Shown here piece after piece: positions 45,051-52,862 of a stretch of 64,000 nucleotides of DNA (positions are counted from its first letter, which is position 1; each line of letters starts with the position of its first letter). The translations under genes were made by a program, and so were the position numbers. Below the pieces are notes generated by a model. It saw only the letters and a program-made list of their open reading frames with translations. It was not told the origin of the DNA and made no database searches. Origin of the DNA: Cellulophaga sp. F20128 (GTDB lineage: Bacteria; Bacteroidota; Bacteroidia; Flavobacteriales; Flavobacteriaceae); the NCBI RefSeq assembly GCF_023015805.1, contig NZ_JALKBA010000005.1, positions 62,001 to 126,000 of the forward strand, given 5' to 3'.

Positions 45051-45404
45051 AATTCTGTATGTTGGATTGAATTTATTTCATCGCATTTAAGCTTACCAAA
45101 TTAATTAAATTTAATGCAATGAAAAAATGATATCTAAGAACAATTTCTGTAAAGGTTAATTCAGAAAGTTTAAACCGAAAACAAATATGAATTTCAATAC
45201 TAAATTTACAAAACCACAAAATCACTATCACCTTAAATACCAATGAATTACCTTAACTATCATTGCTCTAGATAAAACATCTAATAGAGATGAATCGCTA
45301 TTTCACAAATCAGATCATTTTGTGACAAATTTTTAATTTAGCATTTTAGAACACACGATTTGTGTTACTTTTAAATTTTTAAATTAAAAACTAAGCTAAA
45401 CTTT
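45051..45404. other. divergent intergenic region, 354 bases
   Basis: Lies between the ThuA gene (minus) and the DUF1080 gene (plus). It is very AT-rich and has no coding frame or RNA that I recognise. The only structure I see is the pair of inverted repeats near the DUF1080 start, listed separately. No exact TAnnTTTG element is found; a TTAATTTG on the minus strand near 45100 is the nearest. Confidence 0.6.
45303..45366 (+). promoter_or_regulatory. two inverted repeats before the DUF1080 gene
   Basis: TCACAAA (45303-45309) and TTTGTGA (45319-45325), with a nine-base spacer, and AACACA (45350-45355) and TGTGTT (45361-45366), with a five-base spacer. Both lie within 40-100 bases of the start codon, the position of an operator. 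The binding protein is unknown. Confidence 0.4.
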
Positions 45405-47291
45405 ATGAAAATTAAACTCTCATTGCTATTCATATGCATGTCTGTTGGACTATTTGCTCAAGAGCAACTATCATTAGACAATATGGATAGTTTTAGAAGC
45501 CAAGCCGGCAATTGGAAAATTGTTGGGAATGTACTAGTAGATAGAAATATTGACGTACACGCTAATGACATTACCCCTGAAAATGACACAAAAAAAAGAA
45601 AAAGAAAAAACAAAAAAAAGCTTGCAGATATCCCAAAGCCAGTTTCTATAGAAGAAGGTAACGGAATTTTATTTAACAATTATAATGCAGCACAGAAAGA
45701 CCATCTACTAACAAAGTGGGAACACGGTGACCTAAAGCTAGAGCTAGAAGTAATGATCCCTAAAGGATCTAATTCTGGTATTTACTTACAAGGCAGGTAT
45801 GAATTACAGATTAAAGATAGTTGGGGCGTTAGTTTACCTAAGCATAATGATTTGGGTGGTATACACCGAAACTGGGAAGAAGAACCATCCAAAATATTTA
45901 GAGGCATTGCTCCCATTTCTAATGCTGCAAAAGCCCCCGGTTTATGGCAAAAACTTTCCATTCATTTTCAAGCTCCAAAATTTAATGCCCAAGGAGATAA
46001 AATTTCAAATGCAAAATTTGTTTCTGTAGAATTAAACGGGATTCAAATACACAATAATGTAGAAGTGCCATTGCCAACAGGTGGACCAATATCTAAAGAG
46101 GAAACTACCAGAGGGCCTTTATTAATACAAGGAGATCATGGGCCAATGGCATTTAAAAATATTAAATATCAATTATTGCGAGATTCCGATGTAGAAATTA
46201 CATCTCTAAAATACAAGACCTACAAAAACATCTTCAAAGGACTGGAAGATATTGACACCAACGAATCTTCCTTAGAAAAAGAAGCTGAATTCATTGACAT
46301 TAATGTTGTTGATGAAGAAGACAATTTAGGGATTCAATACACTGGAATTCTAAACATAAAGGAACAAGATGACTACACAATATCAGTGGGCTATACTGGA
46401 GGTATTGATTTTATTTTAGATGGAAATTCTATCCTTAAAAAGAATTCACCAAGTGACCAAGGCACTTTAAACGCTACAGTAGCCTTAGCACCAGGACAAC
46501 ATCCATTTACTTTAACAAATATAAAATCGGCTGGTTGGAGAGCCCCGCGACTAGGCCTAACTATTAAAGGTAGCAACACTAATCCAAAGAAGTTTCACAC
46601 CTTAGATTCCTATCCACCTCTCGTTAATTCAGTGTCGCCAATATATGTAGAAGCAGCAGCTAAACCTGTTTTACTTAGAGGTTTTGTAAATTTTAGAGGT
46701 AATGAAAAACGCCTATCGCATACCATTGGAGTTGGAACTCCAGAGGGTTTAAATTTTGTATATGATTTAGCTGCCGCTAATATTATTGGCGTTTGGCGTG
46801 GAGACTTTGTAAATGCCACCCCTATGTGGCATAGCCGTGGTAACGGATCCTTTACCCCGAAGGGTGCTGTACAGTGGACTTTTTTAAGTAGACCCGTAGC
46901 AGCACTTAATACCATGCAAACCGCTTTCCCAGAAACAGCTAGTTCAGATTTTAAAGCCTTAGGATATGCTATTGCGGCAAACACAGGACTACCCGTATTT
47001 AAAAGTGAATACAAAGGTGTTACGATCGAAAACACAATTACACCATCTGAAAACAACACACATTTTATCCATGAAATAAAATTCGCGGATGTAGCGGCAA
47101 CAAATTGGTACTACAAAATTGCTTCTGGCAACATAACATCTTTAAAAGATGGATCGTTTGCCATAAACAATCAAGAGTATTACGTACAGGTATTATCTGG
47201 ACAAAAAGCAACAATAAGAACCATAAATGGAACATCAGAATTAATAATTCCTGTTGATGGTAGTACTATTAATTATGAAATAATTTGGTAA
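45405..47291 (+). CDS. DUF1080 (3-ketoglycoside hydrolase-like) protein with PA14-like domain, exported
   Basis: 628 residues, signal peptide ending near GLFAQ. Residues about 25-255 form a DUF1080/LamG-like jelly roll: IPKGSNSGIYLQGRYELQIKDSWG is the family signature and GPLLIQGDHGPMAFKNI the end. A strongly basic run (KKRKRKNKKK, about 65-75) lies inside it. A PA14-like domain follows (about 290-395, YTISVGYTGGIDFILDG), and then a C-terminal beta domain. DUF1080 proteins include hydrolases of 3-keto-disaccharides and often bind glycans. It is coupled to the cytochrome c gene (start five bases downstream). Confidence 0.85.
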   Translation: MKIKLSLLFICMSVGLFAQEQLSLDNMDSFRSQAGNWKIVGNVLVDRNIDVHANDITPENDTKKRKRKNKKKLADIPKPVSIEEGNGILFNNYNAAQKDHLLTKWEHGDLKLELEVMIPKGSNSGIYLQGRYELQIKDSWGVSLPKHNDLGGIHRNWEEEPSKIFRGIAPISNAAKAPGLWQKLSIHFQAPKFNAQGDKISNAKFVSVELNGIQIHNNVEVPLPTGGPISKEETTRGPLLIQGDHGPMAFKNIKYQLLRDSDVEITSLKYKTYKNIFKGLEDIDTNESSLEKEAEFIDINVVDEEDNLGIQYTGILNIKEQDDYTISVGYTGGIDFILDGNSILKKNSPSDQGTLNATVALAPGQHPFTLTNIKSAGWRAPRLGLTIKGSNTNPKKFHTLDSYPPLVNSVSPIYVEAAAKPVLLRGFVNFRGNEKRLSHTIGVGTPEGLNFVYDLAAANIIGVWRGDFVNATPMWHSRGNGSFTPKGAVQWTFLSRPVAALNTMQTAFPETASSDFKALGYAIAANTGLPVFKSEYKGVTIENTITPSENNTHFIHEIKFADVAATNWYYKIASGNITSLKDGSFAINNQEYYVQVLSGQKATIRTINGTSELIIPVDGSTINYEIIW

Positions 47292-47296
47292 TAGCT

Positions 47297-49240
47297 ATGA
47301 AAATTCATAAAAAACATACAATACAAAAATTTAGAGTCGTAGTATTTTTAATGCTTCTTTTTGCATCTCAGCACGCTATTGAAGCTCAAAATAATACAAT
47401 AGAAGATGATTATTATAGACTTACAACTGTACCCACACCAGAAGGGGTGTTAATAGAGGGCGGTGGTGTTTTATCCCTACCCAATGGAAACTTAGCGGTT
47501 TGTACACGTAGAGGTGATGTTTGGATTATTGAAAACCCTGCAATGGACAATGGAGTGCAACCCACATTTAAAAAATTTGCATCTGGTTTACACGAACCCT
47601 TAGGCCTAGCCTATAAAGATGGTGCCTTATACACTGTTCAAAGAGGTGAACTTACCAAATTAATTGATTCTGATGTTGATGGGATTGCTGACATCTACCA
47701 AACCATTTATGCTTGGCCATTGTCTACACACTACCATGAATATTCTTTTGGACCTGTTTTAGCTCCGGATAACACATTTTTTGTTACTGCCAATGTTGCC
47801 TTTGGCAATGAAGAATGGTGGCGTGGAGAAAGCAGAGTACCATGGAGAGCATGGACTATGAAGATATCTGAAGATGGATCTATGGAACCTTGGGCTACTG
47901 GTATGCGTTCGCCCGCTGGTTATGGCTTATACAACGATGAACTATTTTACACAGACAATCAAGGAGACTGGGTTGGATCTGGAGCGTTATGGCATTTACC
48001 AAAAGGAGCTTTTGCTGGCCACCCGGCAGGGCTAAAGTGGTCGGGAGAAAAAGATTCTCCTATAAAACTTACTGAAGCACAATTTTATAGTAAAATTGAC
48101 AAAAGGCAAGTTCGCAAAAATGGACGCTTTGTAAAACCAGAAAATATAATTGATGAAGCGGATCCTGATTTTGGGTACGAACTAAAAAAAGCATTTCCAG
48201 AACTACAATTACCTGCGGTAATACTACCACACGGTATCTTAGGGATCTCTAATTCTGAAATATTAGAAGACAAAACAGACGGGAAATTTGGTCCTTTTGC
48301 CGGGCAATTACTGGTTGGTGATATGGGTCAAAGTAAAATAATGCGGGTAGTATTAGAAAAAATAAAGGGAGAATATCAAGGTGTTGCCTTTGATTTTAGA
48401 TCGGGCTTTCAATCTGGGGTTATGCGAATGGATTTTGACCACAACGGAAGACTTTTTGTAGGCGAAACAAATCGTGGCTGGGGATCTGCAGGAACTACCA
48501 ATTCTGGGCTTGAATATTTAACCTGGACCGGCCGAACTCCTTTTGAAATGAAAACTGTAAAAGCCATGCCGGATGGATTTGAAATTGAATTTACAATGCC
48601 AGTTGATAAAGCTTCTGCTGAAGATTTAGACTCCTACCAAGGAAAAAGTTATATCTATAAATACCACGCCGCTTACGGTAGTCCGCAAACGAACATTGAG
48701 GCAATCAAATTAAAAGGAGTTAGCGTAAGTGATGATGGTTTAAAAGTTAGAATTGTAACTGATAATTTAAGACAATATTATGTGCATGAAATTACACTGC
48801 CAGGAGTTAAAGCCAAGGAGAGTGAAAATATTACCCTTCATCCTACATTTTATTACACCTTAAACAATATACCAGAAGGCGAAAAGCTAACCCCTTCAGA
48901 ACTTTCTACCAAACGATCTAGCGCATCTAAAAAGAAAATAGTTGTCAAAAAAACAGTACCAAAGATAACTAGCGGGATAGCTATTTTGTCTGATAAAGAC
49001 ATACAACCATTATTAACCTCCAATACCTGTGTAGCTTGTCATCAAAAAGACAAACGGGTTATTGGCCCCTCTTTTAAAGAGATTGCGAAGCGGAAATATT
49101 CCAACGAAAAAATAGTAGAATTGATATACAACCCGCAACCAAAAAACTGGCCAGAATACGCTACACCAATGGCTCCAATGCCTCAAGTTCCTAAAGGAGA
49201 GGCTTTGCAAATTGCAGCCTGGATTAATTCTTTAAAATAG
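47297..49240 (+). CDS. exported beta-propeller protein with C-terminal cytochrome c
   Basis: 647 residues from ATG 47297; an alternative TTG at 47285 overlaps the preceding stop and adds only four residues. Signal sequence to about HAIEAQ. The central part is a glucose/sorbosone-dehydrogenase-like propeller (GVLSLPNGNLAVCTRRGDVW, GLAYKDGALY, GLRSPAG-like GMRSPAGYG). A class I cytochrome c domain closes the protein, with CVACH at 578-582 and a Met in PMAPMP as probable axial ligand. It is the second such protein in the region and probably an electron acceptor or a sugar-oxidising enzyme. A terminator follows. Confidence 0.86.
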   Translation: MKIHKKHTIQKFRVVVFLMLLFASQHAIEAQNNTIEDDYYRLTTVPTPEGVLIEGGGVLSLPNGNLAVCTRRGDVWIIENPAMDNGVQPTFKKFASGLHEPLGLAYKDGALYTVQRGELTKLIDSDVDGIADIYQTIYAWPLSTHYHEYSFGPVLAPDNTFFVTANVAFGNEEWWRGESRVPWRAWTMKISEDGSMEPWATGMRSPAGYGLYNDELFYTDNQGDWVGSGALWHLPKGAFAGHPAGLKWSGEKDSPIKLTEAQFYSKIDKRQVRKNGRFVKPENIIDEADPDFGYELKKAFPELQLPAVILPHGILGISNSEILEDKTDGKFGPFAGQLLVGDMGQSKIMRVVLEKIKGEYQGVAFDFRSGFQSGVMRMDFDHNGRLFVGETNRGWGSAGTTNSGLEYLTWTGRTPFEMKTVKAMPDGFEIEFTMPVDKASAEDLDSYQGKSYIYKYHAAYGSPQTNIEAIKLKGVSVSDDGLKVRIVTDNLRQYYVHEITLPGVKAKESENITLHPTFYYTLNNIPEGEKLTPSELSTKRSSASKKKIVVKKTVPKITSGIAILSDKDIQPLLTSNTCVACHQKDKRVIGPSFKEIAKRKYSNEKIVELIYNPQPKNWPEYATPMAPMPQVPKGEALQIAAWINSLK

Positions 49241-49270
49241 CACACTAACCAACCACTTAAACCACTAAAA

Positions 49271-49305
49271 GGCATATTTTCTACTATAGAAAGTATGTCT
49301 TTTTT
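49271..49305 (+). terminator. terminator after the DUF1080/cytochrome operon
   Basis: GGCATATTTTC and GAAAGTATGTC pair over 11 bases with two G-U pairs in RNA and a seven-base loop, followed by eight T. It lies 30 bases after the stop codon. Confidence 0.8.
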
Positions 49306-49308
49306 TAT

Positions 49309-49354
49309 TTTAAAGAATGATTCTTCATACTTTTACTATTCCATATAATTTATA
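49309..49354 (+). repeat. upstream repeat, copy 1 (before the LamG/EEP gene)
   Basis: Begins TTTAAAGAATGAT, continues with CATACTTTT and ends ATAATTTATA. The same pieces occur in the same order at 51279-51319 before miaE. The middle differs by small insertions. In copy 1 the -7 element reads TACTTTTA instead of TACTTTTG. Confidence 0.75.
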
Positions 49355-49409
49355 GCGAATTCAACCCCTCCTAACCAACCATTTTATGGGATCACAAAAT
49401 AAAATAACA

Positions 49410-51236
49410 ATGAAAATTCTGATAAAAAATAGCACAAAAATTATCGTTATTCTACTACTACATACAATTTTAGCTAACGCCCAATCTAACAAAATTAGTA
49501 AACAAACGCAGCCGCTGCTCTTTCCTTTTAATCAACAGTTACAAAGTGGTGCTTACACCTTTAAAGGAGACACCTATTCCTTTGTTGACGGAATTCATAA
49601 AAAGGCACTTTCTTTTACCCCAACGAACGATTTTGCAACTGTAAAACTAGACCTACTCTCCTTAGATGGTGCTGAAGATTTTACGGTTCAGTTTTGGATA
49701 AAAACAACATCTAAGAATGCCACGGTCCTACTTTCTCAAAAAGAATTTTTAGACAAAGGTATTGTCAGTCAAAAAAATGCAGGATGGGCATGGTATAGTT
49801 CTGGTGGCACTTTTGCTTGGACTATTGGTTCCGGTAACAGACGCTTAAATTACGAAAGAAGCAATGGAGACAAAGCACCTCTAAATGATGGCAACTGGCA
49901 TCAATTGACCATGACGTACAGCAAAGAATTATCAGAAATTAGATTGTACTATGATGGCCAAGCTAAAGCCATTTACAATGTTGGCTTTGAATTTAAAAAT
50001 ACAAATCCGCTCACCATAGGTTCCCAAAAAAACAGTTTTAATTATGACACCCAAATATTACCAAGCATAACAAATGGCGCCACAACCCTTCAGGCCTTAG
50101 TAGATGCTTTTAATAATTTAGAAATTGAACATGTTACAGAAGAAGAATTTTTAAGCCTTATTGTAGATCCAAAAGAATTATACCTTAGAAAATCTAAGAT
50201 TTCTACCGAGACCTTATCCCAAGAAAAAGAAGTATTTTTTAATGCGGTAATGAAGGCCAGAAGTAAGTTATCTGCAAACCCCTATACGGTTTTCCAAAAT
50301 ATGGAATTAACAAAATTGAAGCCTATAAGCAAACTATATAGCCTAAAAAATGGCCAGGTTACTATTAATATGTACCACGCCAATAAATATACCCAAGAAG
50401 AACGATTGTATCCCTCAGACTTTTCTATGGATGAACTTAGCATTTGGAAAAGGACACTAACCCCTGAAGAAGTTCACAACAATTATTCACAGTATAAAAA
50501 CACAACAGCTTTTAAGTTAAAAGAAAAACAAGATACTATCACGGTAGCCTCTTGGAACATATGGCATGGCGGAAAACACTTTACCGTGAACGGTGATGGC
50601 TGGGATTCTCGTCTACGGATTGCTGAAATGATCAAAGAAAATAATATTGATATTGTTTTAATGCAAGAAACATATTCTTCTGGAGATTATATCGCAGCAG
50701 AATTGGGATATTATTTTGCTACTACCTCGGACTGGGATTATTGTTTTCAAGGGTCTAATATTTCTGTATTAAGTAGGTATCCAATAGAAAAATTAGAAGT
50801 TTTAAAAGAAACAGAATTCATGAACGTCGCTGTGAAAATATCGATAAGTAATACGCAACAGCTCTTTGCCATGTCTAACTGGTACGGAATGTCATCCTTC
50901 CCTTTAGTGTATGATTTTCACCAAGAAAACTTTAATAACTCGGATGAAATTCCTATTTTCTTTGGAGGTGATTTTAACGCAGTTCCGTATACTGACGGTG
51001 GAGACAACCCTGCATCCGTACAATTAATGGAAAATGGATTTACAGATGCTTATCGCAGTTTATATTCAAACTTTACTGATTTTCCAGGGTATTCCCATGC
51101 TTCAGGAAGTAGAATTGATCAGTTGTATTACAAGGGAAAAGGGTTAACGAATACCGCTACTAAGATTATATCTACATGGCCCAGTGGATTTCCATCAGAT
51201 CACAATTTGATTCTCTCAAAATTTGAATTAAAATAA
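49410..51236 (+). CDS. secreted LamG / endonuclease-exonuclease-phosphatase fusion
   Basis: 608 residues from ATG 49410, which gives a clean signal peptide (ending LANAQ); a start at 49386 would add eight polar residues. A LamG-type jelly roll (about 50-210) is interrupted by about 125 residues and resumes with the end signature FSMDELSIWKRTLTPEEV (about 337-360). Then comes an EEP domain (376-608) with WNIWHGG, LMQETY, FGGDFN, SRIDQLYY and SDHNLI, all key metal and catalytic motifs of the family. EEP enzymes cut phosphodiesters in DNA, phosphoinositides or sphingomyelin. A single secreted protein with binding and cutting parts; substrate unknown. Confidence 0.86.
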   Translation: MKILIKNSTKIIVILLLHTILANAQSNKISKQTQPLLFPFNQQLQSGAYTFKGDTYSFVDGIHKKALSFTPTNDFATVKLDLLSLDGAEDFTVQFWIKTTSKNATVLLSQKEFLDKGIVSQKNAGWAWYSSGGTFAWTIGSGNRRLNYERSNGDKAPLNDGNWHQLTMTYSKELSEIRLYYDGQAKAIYNVGFEFKNTNPLTIGSQKNSFNYDTQILPSITNGATTLQALVDAFNNLEIEHVTEEEFLSLIVDPKELYLRKSKISTETLSQEKEVFFNAVMKARSKLSANPYTVFQNMELTKLKPISKLYSLKNGQVTINMYHANKYTQEERLYPSDFSMDELSIWKRTLTPEEVHNNYSQYKNTTAFKLKEKQDTITVASWNIWHGGKHFTVNGDGWDSRLRIAEMIKENNIDIVLMQETYSSGDYIAAELGYYFATTSDWDYCFQGSNISVLSRYPIEKLEVLKETEFMNVAVKISISNTQQLFAMSNWYGMSSFPLVYDFHQENFNNSDEIPIFFGGDFNAVPYTDGGDNPASVQLMENGFTDAYRSLYSNFTDFPGYSHASGSRIDQLYYKGKGLTNTATKIISTWPSGFPSDHNLILSKFELK

Positions 51237-51278
51237 TAAAAAGTAGAATTTTCAATGGGAAAACGTCGCGCTTCGCAA

Positions 51279-51319
51279 TTTAAAGAATGATAATCCATAC
51301 TTTTGTAGTATAATTTATA
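51279..51319 (+). repeat. upstream repeat, copy 2 (before miaE)
   Basis: Matches copy 1 (49309-49354) in TTTAAAGAATGAT, CATACTTTT and ATAATTTATA, with one gap of about five bases. It contains TACTTTTG (51298-51305), an exact TAnnTTTG. Confidence 0.75.
51298..51305 (+). promoter_or_regulatory. candidate -7 element of miaE
   Basis: TACTTTTG fits TAnnTTTG, 18 bases before the start codon. No TTG at the usual -33 distance. Confidence 0.45.
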
Positions 51320-51323
51320 AGAT

Positions 51324-51905
51324 ATGCTAGGTTTAAAACTCCCTACAGATCCACGCTGGGTTAATATAGTAGAAAAAAATATTGATGAAATACTAACAGA
51401 TCATGCGTTTTGTGAGCAAAAAGCAGCTGCAACAGCTATTTCTTTAATTGTAAGTTTTCCGGAATACACAGAATTGGTTCAGGAAATGATTGCCTTGTCT
51501 CGGGAAGAAATGGGCCATTTTAAAATGGTACATGACCGTATTATTGCCCGTGGAAATAGCTTGGGTAGGGATCGTAAAGATGAATATGTTGTAGACCTAT
51601 TAAAATTCTTCCCCAAGGGAGGTAGCAGAACAACCCAGTTGGTACATAGATTACTATATGCTGCACTTATAGAAGCTCGGAGTTGCGAACGTTTTAGATT
51701 ACTATCTGAAGAATTACAAGACAAAGAACTGGCAGAATTTTACCATAAACTTATGATAAGTGAAGCCGGACACTACACTATGTTTTTAAATTTTGCGAGA
51801 CAATATGGGGACCGAAAAGAAGTGGATCAAAAATGGCAAGATCTACTAGATTATGAAGCCGATTTAATGAAAAACCTCAGTACCAAAGACAGTGTTCACG
51901 GGTAA
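51324..51905 (+). CDS. miaE: tRNA-(ms2io6A37) hydroxylase, diiron
   Basis: 193 residues, ferritin-like four-helix diiron protein. Start MLGLKLPTDPRWV and the block EQKAAATAISL with REEMGHFKMVHDRI (ExxH), then LIEARSCERF and SEAGHY (ExxH) give the two metal-binding E...ExxH halves of MiaE. It hydroxylates the isopentenyl group of ms2i6A at position 37 of tRNA, with O2. Cytoplasmic. Monocistronic as it stands; it converges with the ppx gene. Confidence 0.93.
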   Translation: MLGLKLPTDPRWVNIVEKNIDEILTDHAFCEQKAAATAISLIVSFPEYTELVQEMIALSREEMGHFKMVHDRIIARGNSLGRDRKDEYVVDLLKFFPKGGSRTTQLVHRLLYAALIEARSCERFRLLSEELQDKELAEFYHKLMISEAGHYTMFLNFARQYGDRKEVDQKWQDLLDYEADLMKNLSTKDSVHG

Positions 51906-51950
51906 ACAAAAGGGCTAGTTAAGGATCAATTCTTGTTAAGCCGTTGTAAT

Positions 51951-52853
51951 TTATATATTATCCTTAGACCTTTCTTTGTAATACAAAGTTTTAATCATCC
52001 CATCAGACAGTCCTATTTTAGGAACATGCACCTTTTTAGCGCCAGACCATTTGGCAGCAGATAAGAAAATTCGGGTTGCAGGAATAATAACGTCTGCCCT
52101 ATCTTGGTTTAGTCCTAACTCTGTAATTCTATTTTCATAACTCATACTCTCTAAAAAATGATATTGTGCATTGAGCCAAATATAAGACAAGGGTTCTCCT
52201 AGTTTTCGGCCAGACATTTTATGGAGTTTGTTTATGTTTCCCCCAGAACCTATTATTGAAATTTTAGGTAAATCTTTGGTATACTGCTTTATCCATAGCT
52301 CTATTTGATCCCACACCTTTATACTGACCAAATCATTTAGCAATCTAACAGTACCTATTTTAAAAGACTTGGAGACTATTATCTCTCCTTTAGAGAATAA
52401 GGTGAATTCTGTACTACCACCCCCGACGTCTACATAGAGATATCCTTGATCATTGTTCACTAGTTTCTTAAGATCCGTAGAAGCAATGATAGCGGCTTCT
52501 TTTTTACCGTCAATAACCTCTATTTTTAGTCCAGATTCTACCAGAATTTTTTCCACTACTTCATACCCGTTATTTGCTTCTCTAATGGCAGAAGTTGCAC
52601 AGGCCATATAATTTTCAACCCCATTAACATTCATTAATAGTTTAAATGCCTTCATAGCATCAATGATACGCTCTGTATTTCTATCTGATATTTCACCTAC
52701 CGTAAAGGAGTCTTCCCCCAAACGTATAGGAACCCTTATCAAAGAGCTCTTTCTAAACTCCGTTGGTTTTTCTTCAGATTCTATAACATTATGTATCAAC
52801 AACCGAATAGCGTTAGAACCGATATCTATTGCAGCTAGCTTAAATATTTTCAC
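51951..52853 (-). CDS. ppx: Ppx/GppA family exopolyphosphatase, short form
   Basis: 300 residues; ASKHA fold with phosphate-1 motif AAIDIGSNAIRLLIHN, phosphate-2 motif YVDVGGGSTEF and IGSGGNINKL. Only the N-terminal domain pair is present; the C-terminal HD-like domain of E. coli Ppx/GppA is missing, normal for short Bacteroidota forms. It breaks down polyphosphate or pppGpp. The gene starts nine bases after ppk1, in a polyphosphate operon, which favours the polyphosphate role. Confidence 0.88.
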   Translation of the reverse strand: MKIFKLAAIDIGSNAIRLLIHNVIESEEKPTEFRKSSLIRVPIRLGEDSFTVGEISDRNTERIIDAMKAFKLLMNVNGVENYMACATSAIREANNGYEVVEKILVESGLKIEVIDGKKEAAIIASTDLKKLVNNDQGYLYVDVGGGSTEFTLFSKGEIIVSKSFKIGTVRLLNDLVSIKVWDQIELWIKQYTKDLPKISIIGSGGNINKLHKMSGRKLGEPLSYIWLNAQYHFLESMSYENRITELGLNQDRADVIIPATRIFLSAAKWSGAKKVHVPKIGLSDGMIKTLYYKERSKDNI

Positions 52854-52862
52854 AATTAAAGT

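Noticed and set aside
51906-51950. Imperfect GGCT...TTAAGCC repeat between miaE and ppx as a shared terminator
   Set aside because: Too few paired bases and no T-run on either side.
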